36,506 nt of DNA. Source: Bacilli bacterium (lineage in GTDB: Bacteria > Bacillota_I > Bacilli_A > RFN20 > CAG-449). Below are positions 8,054-15,252 of this stretch, in pieces. The first letter of the stretch is position 1. Each line of letters starts with the position of its first letter. Made by a program: the position numbers and the translations under genes. The stretch is from NCBI GenBank assembly GCA_900755065.1, contig CAAEFC010000013.1, forward strand, positions 1 through 36,506, written 5' to 3'. Below the pieces are notes generated by a model. The model saw nothing but the letters and a program-made list of their open reading frames with translations. It searched no databases and was not told the DNA's origin.

Positions 8054-8080
8054 AAGTAGTTAATTAGCAGTAATTTAGTA
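8053..8080 (+). repeat. Copy A of an AT-rich 3'-end motif
   Basis: A 28-base segment starting at the last base of the spo0A stop codon. It matches copy B (12590-12617) at 23 of 28 positions and shares the ATTTAGTA end with copies B and C. It has stop codons in all three frames. Confidence 0.55.
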
Positions 8081-8087
8081 CTTTTTT

Positions 8088-8115
8088 AGAAGAATGACGA
8101 AAATCATTCTTTTTT
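8088..8115 (+). terminator. Intrinsic terminator after spo0A
   Basis: AAGAATGA-CGAAAA-TCATTCTT, an 8-bp stem that can extend by two weaker pairs, followed by a T run. An opposing T run upstream means it could work in both directions. Confidence 0.85.
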
Positions 8116-8117
8116 AT

Positions 8118-8145
8118 TTTGTCCGAATCGGTTTTGTTTTATAAT
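8118..8145 (+). promoter_or_regulatory. Promoter for dinB
   Basis: A perfect TATAAT at 8140-8145 with a poor -35 (TTTGTC, 8118-8123) at a 16-base spacing. It follows directly on the spo0A terminator, so dinB starts its own transcript. Confidence 0.5.
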
Positions 8146-8164
8146 GAGAATCGGAGATGATCGC

Positions 8165-9349
8165 ATGAGCAAAATCATTATGCATATCGATTTGAATTGC
8201 TTTTTTGCCCGCGCGCAGGTCATCAAAGAACCGGAATTGGAGGGAAAACCGTTAATCATTGCCGGAGCAAGTCGGCGGGGGATCGTCTCGACGGCTTCTT
8301 ACGAGGCGAGGAAATACGGGATTCGTTCGGCGATGCCGACGTATATGGCGAAACGGCTTTGTCCCGACGTGATCGTCCGGCACGCCGATTTTCCGCTTTA
8401 CCACGATCTGAGCGCGAAGTTTTTTTCCTACGTGCGCCGCTATACGGAAGTGATCGAGGTCGCCTCCGTCGACGAGTGTTTCGCCGATATGACTTCGTGC
8501 ATGAAAAACTGCCGGGATCCGGAGGCCTTTCTGAAAGACTTGCAGGACAACCTGTTCAAGGAGACGTCCTTAATGTGTTCGATCGGACTGGCACCGACGA
8601 AGTTCCTCGCGAAAATGGCGTCGGATTATCGAAAACCGATGGGGATCACGATCCTCCGCCGGAAGGATATTCCGACGCTGTTATGGCCTTTGCCGATCAA
8701 GGAGATGTACGGAATCGGAAAGAAGACTTATCCGCGCTTAGAAGAGCGGAATATCCGGACGATCGGCGATCTGGCGCGCGATTCGTCGCCGGAAGTCAGG
8801 AAATTGCTCGGCAAGTTTTACGATGTGCTGAAAGATTGGGCGAACGGTTACGGAAGCGACGAGGTGATCACCGAAGCCGCTGATCCGAAATCGATCGGCC
8901 ATTCGACGACTTTCCTCTTCGATACCGAAGACTATGAAGAGATCCGCGCGATGATCTACCAGAAAGCGCACGAAGTCAGCCGTAGGGCGAAGAAAGAGGG
9001 GAAAATCGGAACGACGATCACGTTGAACGTGAAAGACAGCGAATTTCACAGTTTTTCGCGTTCGGTCACGATCGCCACGCCGACCGACGAAGCCGAAGAC
9101 ATTTACAATCAAGCGTTGAAACTGTACGATACGTCCTTCGTTTCGCTCTCGCTTCGTCTGGTGGGCGTCACGCTGTCTCATCTCTCGGATAAAAAGGATT
9201 TCCATGTGCAGATGAGCCTCTTCGACATCGAACGGCACCGGGAGCAATGCGCGACTCAGTTGCTGATCGCCGAACTGAACCGGAAGTACAAAAAAAAGGT
9301 CTTTATTTCCGCGAGCGAATTGAAAAAGGAGACGGAAAATGGAGATTAG
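8165..9349 (+). CDS. dinB: DNA polymerase IV (Y-family translesion polymerase)
   Basis: A 394-residue DinB. The catalytic metal-binding motifs are HIDLNCFFARAQ at the N-terminus and SVDECFADMT further on, followed by the fingers and palm region SIGLAPTKFLAKMASDYRKP. A helix-hairpin-helix reads MYGIGKKTYPRLEERNIRTIGDL and a little-finger domain follows. A QMSLFD segment near the C-terminus is a clear sliding-clamp binding peptide. The start at 8165 is chosen because GGAG lies 8 bases upstream, while an ATG at 8144 overlaps the -10 box. The gene overlaps xerD by 11 bases, so the two are likely co-transcribed. Confidence 0.95.
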   Translation: MSKIIMHIDLNCFFARAQVIKEPELEGKPLIIAGASRRGIVSTASYEARKYGIRSAMPTYMAKRLCPDVIVRHADFPLYHDLSAKFFSYVRRYTEVIEVASVDECFADMTSCMKNCRDPEAFLKDLQDNLFKETSLMCSIGLAPTKFLAKMASDYRKPMGITILRRKDIPTLLWPLPIKEMYGIGKKTYPRLEERNIRTIGDLARDSSPEVRKLLGKFYDVLKDWANGYGSDEVITEAADPKSIGHSTTFLFDTEDYEEIRAMIYQKAHEVSRRAKKEGKIGTTITLNVKDSEFHSFSRSVTIATPTDEAEDIYNQALKLYDTSFVSLSLRLVGVTLSHLSDKKDFHVQMSLFDIERHREQCATQLLIAELNRKYKKKVFISASELKKETENGD

Positions 9350-10217
9350 AGACGCCTACGAACGTTTTATCGAGATGCTGTTCTACGAGAGGAACGTTTC
9401 GATCCGGACGATCGACAGTTACAAAGAGGACATGGAACAGTTTTTCCGGGTGCTCGATAAAACGCGCGCCGAAGATCTCGACGCTTCGGACATCGAAAAA
9501 TACATCGTCGACCTGTCGAGTCGGGGAAAAGCGACTTCGACGATCATTCGTCGGGCGGGAACGATCCGTCAGTTCTATCTCTTTCTGCAAAAGGAAAACG
9601 TGATTCAGAACAAGGCCACTTCGATCGAGATGCCGAAAAAAAACGAGCATCTGCCCGACGTCTTGTCCGACGAAGAGGTCGAAGCCCTTTTCGAGCAGCC
9701 CGATCTGAACCGGTACGAGGGAATCCGCGACCGGGCGATGTTAGAAATGATGTACGCATCGGGCATGCGCGTCAGCGAACTGGTCGGACTGAAACTGAAA
9801 CAGGTCAACGTCGATCTGGGCGTTCTTCGGATTCTCGGAAAAGGGAACAAGGAAAGGCTCGTCCCGATCGGGGATTACGCCAAAGAGCATCTTCTGAACT
9901 ATCTGTACAAGGCGCGGGGAAAGTACGATTTTCACAAATCGCCTTACGTCTTTCTTTCCAGACAGGGAAAGGGGCTGTCCCGGCAGTACTTCTGGAAGGC
10001 GATCAAGAAATACGCCTTGCAGGCCGGAATTTCGATCAACGTGACGCCGCATACGTTGCGTCACAGTTTCGCCACGCACTTGCTGGAAAATGGCGCGGAC
10101 TTGCGGATGGTGCAGGAGATGCTGGGACACAGCAACATTTCGACGACGCAGATTTACACGCACGTGTCGAGCAAGCGAATATTGTCCGCGTATGATTTGT
10201 TTATGAACCGAAAATAG
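9339..10217 (+). CDS. xerD: Tyrosine recombinase XerD
   Basis: A 292-residue Xer recombinase that resolves chromosome dimers at dif with XerC. The N-terminal SAM-like core-binding domain spans about residues 1-95. Catalytic residues are visible: Arg144 (ASGMRVSEL), Lys168 (GKGNKERLVPIG), His238 and Arg241 (HTLRHSFATHLL), His264 (LGHSN) and Tyr273 (QIYTHVS). The next gene is deoB, the xerD-deoB order known from Bacillus (ripX-drm), which supports XerD over XerC or a phage integrase. The start overlaps dinB. No attachment-site or phage genes are nearby. Confidence 0.92.
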   Translation: MEIRDAYERFIEMLFYERNVSIRTIDSYKEDMEQFFRVLDKTRAEDLDASDIEKYIVDLSSRGKATSTIIRRAGTIRQFYLFLQKENVIQNKATSIEMPKKNEHLPDVLSDEEVEALFEQPDLNRYEGIRDRAMLEMMYASGMRVSELVGLKLKQVNVDLGVLRILGKGNKERLVPIGDYAKEHLLNYLYKARGKYDFHKSPYVFLSRQGKGLSRQYFWKAIKKYALQAGISINVTPHTLRHSFATHLLENGADLRMVQEMLGHSNISTTQIYTHVSSKRILSAYDLFMNRK

Positions 10218-10225
10218 TGTATAAT
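10197..10225 (+). promoter_or_regulatory. Sigma-A-type promoter for deoB inside the end of xerD
   Basis: TTGTTT (10197-10202), a 17-base spacer and a perfect TATAAT (10220-10225), 22 bases before the deoB start codon. Confidence 0.65.
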
Positions 10226-10247
10226 GGAAGCAACGGAGGAATTGAAC

Positions 10248-11450
10248 ATGAAAAAATTTAAGAGGGTATTCGTGATCGTGATGGATTCGGTCGGAATCGG
10301 CGAAATGAAAGACGCCGAGCGTTTTTCCGATCGGGGGGCAAACACCTTCGTCCACGTTTCCGAAGCGAAAAACGGGCTGACGATTCCGAATCTGAACCGT
10401 CTGGGACTGTACGATCTCGATCATCGGATCCGGGGGACGGAGAAAGTCGAACACCCGCATTCCTACTGCCTGAAACTCGAAGAAGCCAGTAACGGCAAGG
10501 ACACGATGACCGGACACTGGGAGATGATGGGAATTCTGACCGAAAAACCGTTCAAAACGTTCACCGACACCGGCTTTCCGAAAGAACTGATCGAAGAACT
10601 CGAAGCGCGGACGGGACGGCACATCGTGGGAAATATCGCCGCTTCGGGAACGGAAATCATCAAGGAGTACGGCGAGCATCAGATGAAAACCGGCGATCTG
10701 ATCGTCTACACGTCGAGCGATTCCGTCTTGCAGATCTGCGGACACGAGGAAGTGATCCCGCTAGAAGAACTATACCGCTGTTGCGCGATCGCAAGAGAAA
10801 TCTGCCTCCGTCCGGAATATCTTCTGGGCCGGATCATCGCCCGTCCGTATGTGGGGACGAACAAGGATAACTTCAAGCGTACCAGCAACCGGCACGATTA
10901 CGCCCTTTCGCCTTCCGGAAGAACGTATATGGACATTCTGAAAGACAACGGATATGCGACGATCTGCGTCGGAAAGATCAGCGACATCTTCAACGGCGTC
11001 GGAGTCGGCGAAAAGATCAAGACGGTCTCCAACCGCGACGGCATGGAAAAGACGATCGCGCTTCTGGAACGCGATTTCACCGGTCTCTGCTTCGTCAATC
11101 TGGTCGAATTCGATTCCGAATACGGACATCGGAGGAATCCGCTGGGATACGCTTCCTGCATCGAGGAATTCGACGTCCAGTTGGGCGAACTGATCGGCAA
11201 GATGAAAGAGGACGATCTCCTGATGGTCACCGCCGATCACGGCAACGATCCGATTCATCACGGCACCGACCACACGCGGGAGATGGTTCCGCTGCTCCTC
11301 TATTCCGGATCGCTGAACCGGGGCAGGGAATTGCCGAATCAGTTGTCGTTCGGGTGCATCGGACGGACGATCGTCGAAAATTTCGGTTTGAAAAAGGAAA
11401 ACCAGATCGGCGAAGTCATCGAAGAGGTTTTCGAGGATGAAAACTGTTAA
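10248..11450 (+). CDS. deoB: Phosphopentomutase
   Basis: A 400-residue DeoB that interconverts (deoxy)ribose 1-phosphate and 5-phosphate in nucleoside salvage. Metal-binding motifs of the alkaline-phosphatase superfamily are clear: VIVMDSVGIGEM at the start, DTMTGHWEMMGI, and MVTADHGNDPIHHGTDHTRE near the end. The ATG at 10248 has CGGAGGA 8 bases upstream; an ATG at 10224 lies inside the -10 box. The punA and pdp genes that often follow are absent. It overlaps the following lipoprotein gene by 14 bases. Confidence 0.95.
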   Translation: MKKFKRVFVIVMDSVGIGEMKDAERFSDRGANTFVHVSEAKNGLTIPNLNRLGLYDLDHRIRGTEKVEHPHSYCLKLEEASNGKDTMTGHWEMMGILTEKPFKTFTDTGFPKELIEELEARTGRHIVGNIAASGTEIIKEYGEHQMKTGDLIVYTSSDSVLQICGHEEVIPLEELYRCCAIAREICLRPEYLLGRIIARPYVGTNKDNFKRTSNRHDYALSPSGRTYMDILKDNGYATICVGKISDIFNGVGVGEKIKTVSNRDGMEKTIALLERDFTGLCFVNLVEFDSEYGHRRNPLGYASCIEEFDVQLGELIGKMKEDDLLMVTADHGNDPIHHGTDHTREMVPLLLYSGSLNRGRELPNQLSFGCIGRTIVENFGLKKENQIGEVIEEVFEDENC

Positions 11451-12591
11451 AGCGCTGTCTGTAACCTTGCTTTCTTCGCTCCTACTTTGCACGGCGACTT
11501 CCTGCTCGTTCTTCCGACGGTATTTTCTCGAAGTCGAACCATTTCCGGCGCTTTCGATCGCGCAGAAAGGCACGGTCTCGCTTCTGCTCAGTTGCTATTT
11601 CGACGACGAAAATCTTCTTTTCAGCGACGATCTCTCCGAAATCGAAAGTTCCTTTCAGACCGGGAAGTATCCGATCGTCTTTTACGATTCCGTGCGCGGT
11701 CTGGAACTCTGCGAAGAATTCGGCCTGTACGCCTACGTCTCGACGATCGCGATGGGGAATCCGCAATTCGTTCCGCTGAAAGAAGGTCTGGACAGTACCC
11801 AGAAAGTCAGCGTGATTGCCAACAACGAGCGTGGAAGTCTTGGAAAGACCGCGAAGCGAATGTTTGAAAACGATCCGCTTTACGAGATTGCGTTTCTCGA
11901 CAAGAACGATCTGGACTTCTACACCTATCTTTACGAAGGGAAGTACGTCGAGGAAGGCTACGATTACGCGTTCATCGCCGAACCGTACGCCACGCGCTTA
12001 CTGACGGAAAAAGGTTCCGCGCTGTATAGCGAAGTTTACGACGAGTACACCTCGAACGAAGACCGCGGATTCGATACGAGCAAAAAAATGTATTGCGAAT
12101 CCCTGAGGCTCTTCTATCAGAGTTTCAACGAGACGACCCCATTCAACGATCGGGGAATCCCTCAGAGCGGCATCTTCGTCGACAAGGCGTATTACGAAAC
12201 GCATTCCGAAAGCATCGACAAGATTCTCAATCTGCTCAATCAGTTGATCTGCAACAAATGCGTCAAGGACGCCAATTACACGCGCACCGATTTCCGCGAA
12301 CTCTCGGCGGATTACAACGATCCGGATGAAGACATGGAGTCCGAATTAACCCGGCAGGCCTTTCAATACCAGTTCGATTGCGTCGGCGTTTCCTGGAACG
12401 AAGTGTCCCGTTTGCAAGCGTGGCACACCGTTTTAGGTCAGGACGCGCCATATGAAAAGTTCATCAACCGGCTGGAATACGTCAAGGATCTGGAATCGTA
12501 TTACGGCGAAGACTACCTGCGCGCCTATTACGACTATATCGGCGAAGCCTATCCTTCGGAAAGCAGTTTTCTCCAAGTAAAATTCGATTAA
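11437..12591 (+). CDS. Putative lipoprotein resembling an ABC transporter solute-binding protein
   Basis: A 384-residue protein with a lipoprotein signal peptide: MKTVKA, a hydrophobic stretch, then CTATSC with the likely lipidated Cys23. The body has the alternating alpha/beta look of periplasmic-binding-like proteins, for example VSLLLSCYFDDE, PIVFYDSVRGLELCEEFGLYA and DYAFIAEPYATRLL, which resembles the NMT1/SsuA-type fold. No permease or ATPase gene lies next to it, so the ligand and partner are unknown. The start overlaps deoB, suggesting translational coupling. Acidic and aromatic residues are frequent. The call rests on signal peptide and general pattern only. Confidence 0.6.
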   Translation: MKTVKALSVTLLSSLLLCTATSCSFFRRYFLEVEPFPALSIAQKGTVSLLLSCYFDDENLLFSDDLSEIESSFQTGKYPIVFYDSVRGLELCEEFGLYAYVSTIAMGNPQFVPLKEGLDSTQKVSVIANNERGSLGKTAKRMFENDPLYEIAFLDKNDLDFYTYLYEGKYVEEGYDYAFIAEPYATRLLTEKGSALYSEVYDEYTSNEDRGFDTSKKMYCESLRLFYQSFNETTPFNDRGIPQSGIFVDKAYYETHSESIDKILNLLNQLICNKCVKDANYTRTDFRELSADYNDPDEDMESELTRQAFQYQFDCVGVSWNEVSRLQAWHTVLGQDAPYEKFINRLEYVKDLESYYGEDYLRAYYDYIGEAYPSESSFLQVKFD

Positions 12592-12617
12592 AGTAAATAA
12601 TTAGTAGATATTTAGTA
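12590..12617 (+). repeat. Copy B of the AT-rich 3'-end motif
   Basis: A 28-base segment starting inside the lipoprotein stop codon and containing TTAGTAGATATTTAGTA, which is identical over 17 bases to copy C at 22988-23004. A terminator follows at once. Confidence 0.55.
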
Positions 12618-12645
12618 AAAAGATAGTTAAAAAAACTATCTTTTT
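12617..12645 (+). terminator. Intrinsic terminator after the lipoprotein gene
   Basis: AAAAAGATAGTT and AACTATCTTTTT form a 12-bp stem with an A-rich loop, ending in T5. Confidence 0.85.
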
Positions 12646-12648
12646 GAT

Positions 12649-12718
12649 TGTGGAAAACCGGTTATCCACAACAGAATTTTTAAAATCGATGAAAATTATT
12701 TTTGTCGGATTATCCAGA
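12649..12718. promoter_or_regulatory. DnaA-box cluster with an overlapping 0A-like site
   Basis: A perfect DnaA box TTATCCACA lies at 12662-12670. TGTGGAAAA at 12649-12657 is a one-mismatch box in the opposite orientation, and TTATCCAGA at 12710-12718 is a one-mismatch box. TTTGTCGGATT at 12701-12711 overlaps the third box and is identical over 11 bases to the site upstream of spo0A. The stretch between is AT-rich. It lies between two convergent terminators, so it is not a promoter for a visible gene. Confidence 0.5.
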
Positions 12719-12772
12719 AAAAAATCATATTAGTTTACATAATAGACATTATGCGAAGTACTTGAATTCAAA

Positions 12773-12813
12773 GAAAAAGGCGGAAGAATCTGTCGAACGG
12801 ACGGAAATCCGCC
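12773..12813 (-). terminator. Intrinsic terminator at the end of the mtnN operon
   Basis: Reading on the - strand, GGCGGA pairs with TCCGCC across a 23-base loop, followed by T5. Confidence 0.6.
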
Positions 12814-12838
12814 GTCATTCTCCTGCCCTTTTTGCAAT

Positions 12839-13519
12839 TTACCGTCGAAGAATGTCCCAGAGGAGAGATGCCGAGCGGCTCGAAGATAAGCGGACATCGG
12901 CGTCGTTGTTCGCGCGGTCGAAGTCTTCAAAGACCAGATCGGAAATGGAGCGGATGACGAGGAACGGAATCCCGTAGTGCGTGCAGACTTGCCCCACGGC
13001 CGCGGATTCCATGTCGCAGCACATCACTTCCCCGCGGTCGATCGAAAACTTTCCGATATTCCCGCGATGAAGAAAGTTGTCTCCGGAAAGGATGATGCCC
13101 TCTTTGACCCGTGCGTCGAAAGCGATGCGCTTCGCTTTCAGATAATCCCGATCGCATGCGTAGTAGCGCGGTTCATGCGGAAGTTGGCCGGGCGCATAAT
13201 CGAAGATCGTCAGGTCGACGTCGTAATACCCTACTTTCGTCGCAACGACGACGTCGCCGATCTTTAAATCGGGATGAATGCCGCCGGTGGTTCCGATGTT
13301 GAAGACCCGTTGAAGGTCGAGCGTCAGGGCGAGACGGGCAAGAAGCATCGCCGTGTTGACTTTCCCGATTCTTCCCTTCATCAGAAGGTATTCTTCTCCG
13401 CGGAGAAAGAAGCGCCAGGCGGGCTGAAAGTCGACCGTCGTCTCTTCGTAATCCGCAAGGCGGTTTTTCAGCGCGTCGACTTCTTCGTTCATCGCCGCGA
13501 GAATGACTGATACGCTCAT
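12839..13519 (-). CDS. mtnN: 5'-methylthioadenosine/S-adenosylhomocysteine nucleosidase
   Basis: A 226-residue MTA/SAH nucleosidase of the purine phosphorylase (PNP/UDP) fold. It removes adenine from the by-products of SAM use. Family signs are LAAMNEEVDAL near the start, NIGTTGGIHPDLKIGDVVVA, VMCCDMESAAVGQVC for ribose binding, and VIRSISDLVFEDF with the catalytic Asp. The ATG at 13519 overlaps the rsfS stop by 4 bases, so it is translationally coupled. It is the last gene of the yqeG-to-mtnN operon. Confidence 0.92.
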   Translation of the reverse strand: MSVSVILAAMNEEVDALKNRLADYEETTVDFQPAWRFFLRGEEYLLMKGRIGKVNTAMLLARLALTLDLQRVFNIGTTGGIHPDLKIGDVVVATKVGYYDVDLTIFDYAPGQLPHEPRYYACDRDYLKAKRIAFDARVKEGIILSGDNFLHRGNIGKFSIDRGEVMCCDMESAAVGQVCTHYGIPFLVIRSISDLVFEDFDRANNDADVRLSSSRSASLLWDILRR

Positions 13520-13854
13520 TCCTCTGCCCTTCTTTTTGTTTTGACGATCAGTTCGGAGAGGTTGACGCGGATTCTCTCTTCCTCGCTGAAAAGATGAATC
13601 AGGACGTCTCCCGCGTCGATCAGAATCCATTGCGCGCTGCGACGGCCTTCGACGTTTCGGATCGGTTCGCCGATTCCGGCGCAGACTTTGGCGATTTCGT
13701 CGGCGATGGCTTCCCCGTTCCGGACGTTCATCATCGTCACGATGACGATGCGGTCGAAAAACGGCGAGACGCCGCGGACATCGTGGACTTCGACCTGTTC
13801 GCCCTTCTTTTCGTCGATGGCTTTCAGGATCATCTTCAATTTCACTTCGTTCAT
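13516..13854 (-). CDS. rsfS: Ribosomal silencing factor RsfS
   Basis: A 112-residue RsfS (Iojap/YqeL) that binds L14 of the large ribosomal subunit and blocks subunit joining under starvation. Motifs include VEVHDVRGVSPFFDRIVIVT, IGEPIRNVEGRRSAQWILID and GDVLIHLFSEEERIRVNLSEL. The segment that commonly ends in YY-x-LE-x-LW is shortened here. It overlaps both neighbours by 4 bases. The position after nadD-yqeK matches Bacillus. Confidence 0.92.
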   Translation of the reverse strand: MNEVKLKMILKAIDEKKGEQVEVHDVRGVSPFFDRIVIVTMMNVRNGEAIADEIAKVCAGIGEPIRNVEGRRSAQWILIDAGDVLIHLFSEEERIRVNLSELIVKTKRRAEE

Positions 13855-14945
13855 ATCTTTTCACCTCGTTTCAGATAATCGTAAATGCACGATTGCGTCA
13901 GCGGATTTTTATACGGACTCCTTTTCGCTTCCAGGAAGCGGATATTCTCTTCCAGCACGCGAAGAAAGCCGGTCGCGTAATCGCTTTTCATGGTCCGAAT
14001 GAGTTCGTCGGAATCGTACCCGCGCGTCGGTTCGATCTTATCCGAAGCGTAGACGATCCGCGCGTAGGGGTTCATCTTCGCTTTTCCCGTCGCGTGATAG
14101 CAGACGGCTTCCAGAATTTCCGGATCGGCGATCCCGAACGCGTCCCGGACGATCGCTTCGGAAAGGAACTGATGATAGAGCGCCTTCGGAAGCGTCCGTT
14201 CGTAAAGCGGATATTCCCTCTTCATGAAAGCGCGCTGTTCTTCTTCGGGAATCTCCTTACCGATGTCGTGAAGAAGTCCCGCGATGTAGGCTTTCGGCGC
14301 GTCGAGACCGTTGGCTTCTCCGATTGCGTAAGCCAGATCGGCGACGGACAGCGAATGGTTGAACCGCTTTTTAGAAAGATAGGCGCGGATTTTCGGAATA
14401 TAATAGAGATCGTTTTTCCCGATGTAGTCGATCACGCTTTTCGGACAGTTCAGCGCCCTCAGATCCCGGATAGCCGAACTGCTGATCGGATCGACGCATT
14501 CGGCGACGATCTCCACCCCGTATTTTGCCCTATTCGCCTCGCATATCGGAAAATCCGGACGGCGGACGGCGACGATCTTCACTTTTTTCGCCAGTTCGTC
14601 GATGCGGTGCCAGCGGTCCAATTGGTTCAACTGATCGCTTCCGATGAGAAAAAAGGTTTCGTCGGAAGGAGAAAGCATTCGTTCGACGGAGTCGTACGTG
14701 TAATTGACGGTCTGCTCCGACTGGTATTCTACGAGCGATATCTCCGCCCAAGGAATGCCCTCCAAAGCGATTTTCAGCATTTCCAGGCGATGAAAAAAGT
14801 CCGTGCCGACTTCCTTCCAGCGCGGATACTTGGCGATGAGAAAAACGACCTTGTCGGCCTGCACGGCTTTTCGGGCCTGATCGGCGATTTTCAAATGACC
14901 GAAATGAACCGGATCGAACGATCCTCCGAACACGATCTTGCGCAT
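13851..14945 (-). CDS. nadD: Nicotinate-nucleotide adenylyltransferase fused to a YqeK-type HD hydrolase
   Basis: A 364-residue two-domain protein. Residues 1-183 are NadD: KIVFGGSFDPVHFGHL is the nucleotidyltransferase motif and DPISSSAIR is the conserved C-terminal segment. It makes nicotinate adenine dinucleotide for NAD synthesis. Residues 188-364 are an HD-domain phosphohydrolase like YqeK, with RFNHSLSVADLAYAIGE, AGLLHDIGKEI (His226-Asp227), CYHATGKAKMNPY and VYASDKIEPTR; YqeK proteins cleave Ap4A symmetrically. In Bacillus nadD and yqeK are separate adjacent genes; here one reading frame joins them. The ATG at 14945 starts at MRKIVFGG; a longer reading upstream crosses into yhbY. Confidence 0.93.
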   Translation of the reverse strand: MRKIVFGGSFDPVHFGHLKIADQARKAVQADKVVFLIAKYPRWKEVGTDFFHRLEMLKIALEGIPWAEISLVEYQSEQTVNYTYDSVERMLSPSDETFFLIGSDQLNQLDRWHRIDELAKKVKIVAVRRPDFPICEANRAKYGVEIVAECVDPISSSAIRDLRALNCPKSVIDYIGKNDLYYIPKIRAYLSKKRFNHSLSVADLAYAIGEANGLDAPKAYIAGLLHDIGKEIPEEEQRAFMKREYPLYERTLPKALYHQFLSEAIVRDAFGIADPEILEAVCYHATGKAKMNPYARIVYASDKIEPTRGYDSDELIRTMKSDYATGFLRVLEENIRFLEAKRSPYKNPLTQSCIYDYLKRGEKI

Positions 14946-14947
14946 AT

Positions 14948-15241
14948 TCAGTTCGGAAGATGAATCTTCCCGTCTTTCAGATTCTTGCGGAATAAGGTGA
15001 TGACGTTGCCGACGATCTGAATCAGTTCGCAATGCAACGGTTCGATCAAGGCCTCCGCGATCGCTTTTTTATCGTCGGCGACGGAAGGATTGACGCTGAC
15101 TTTGATCAGTTCGTGCTTCGTCAGCGCCTTGTCCAACAACGCGATCGTCGAATCGCCGACTTCGTTTTTGCCGATCTGGTATTTGCTTTCCAGAGAATTC
15201 GCCAATCCTTTGAGATAGCGGATCTGTCTGCTGTTCAACAT
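14948..15241 (-). CDS. yhbY: YhbY-family (CRM domain) RNA-binding ribosome assembly protein
   Basis: A 97-residue CRM-domain protein, YqeI/YhbY type, associated with large-subunit assembly. The sequence begins MLNSRQIRYLKGLANSLE and carries KYQIGKNEVGDSTIALLDKAL, IKVSVN and the usual GNVITLFRKN strand. The ATG at 15241 has AGGAGG 7 bases upstream; a TTG two codons earlier is too close. It sits between yqeH and nadD as in Bacillus, though aroE, normally between yqeH and yhbY, is missing. Confidence 0.93.
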   Translation of the reverse strand: MLNSRQIRYLKGLANSLESKYQIGKNEVGDSTIALLDKALTKHELIKVSVNPSVADDKKAIAEALIEPLHCELIQIVGNVITLFRKNLKDGKIHLPN

Positions 15242-15252
15242 GAGCAAGCCTC

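Noticed and set aside
9339..10217. Phage or transposon integrase
   Set aside because: Standard XerD length and motifs, xerD-deoB gene order, no phage genes or attachment repeats.
12649..12718. Chromosomal replication origin
   Set aside because: No dnaA, dnaN, recF or rpmH nearby, only three boxes, and genes converge on the site rather than diverge from it.
13893..14963. Long + strand open frame antisense to nadD-yqeK
   Set aside because: Composition is rich in Arg, Phe and Asp, no ribosome site, no family motif; the - strand genes explain the region fully.
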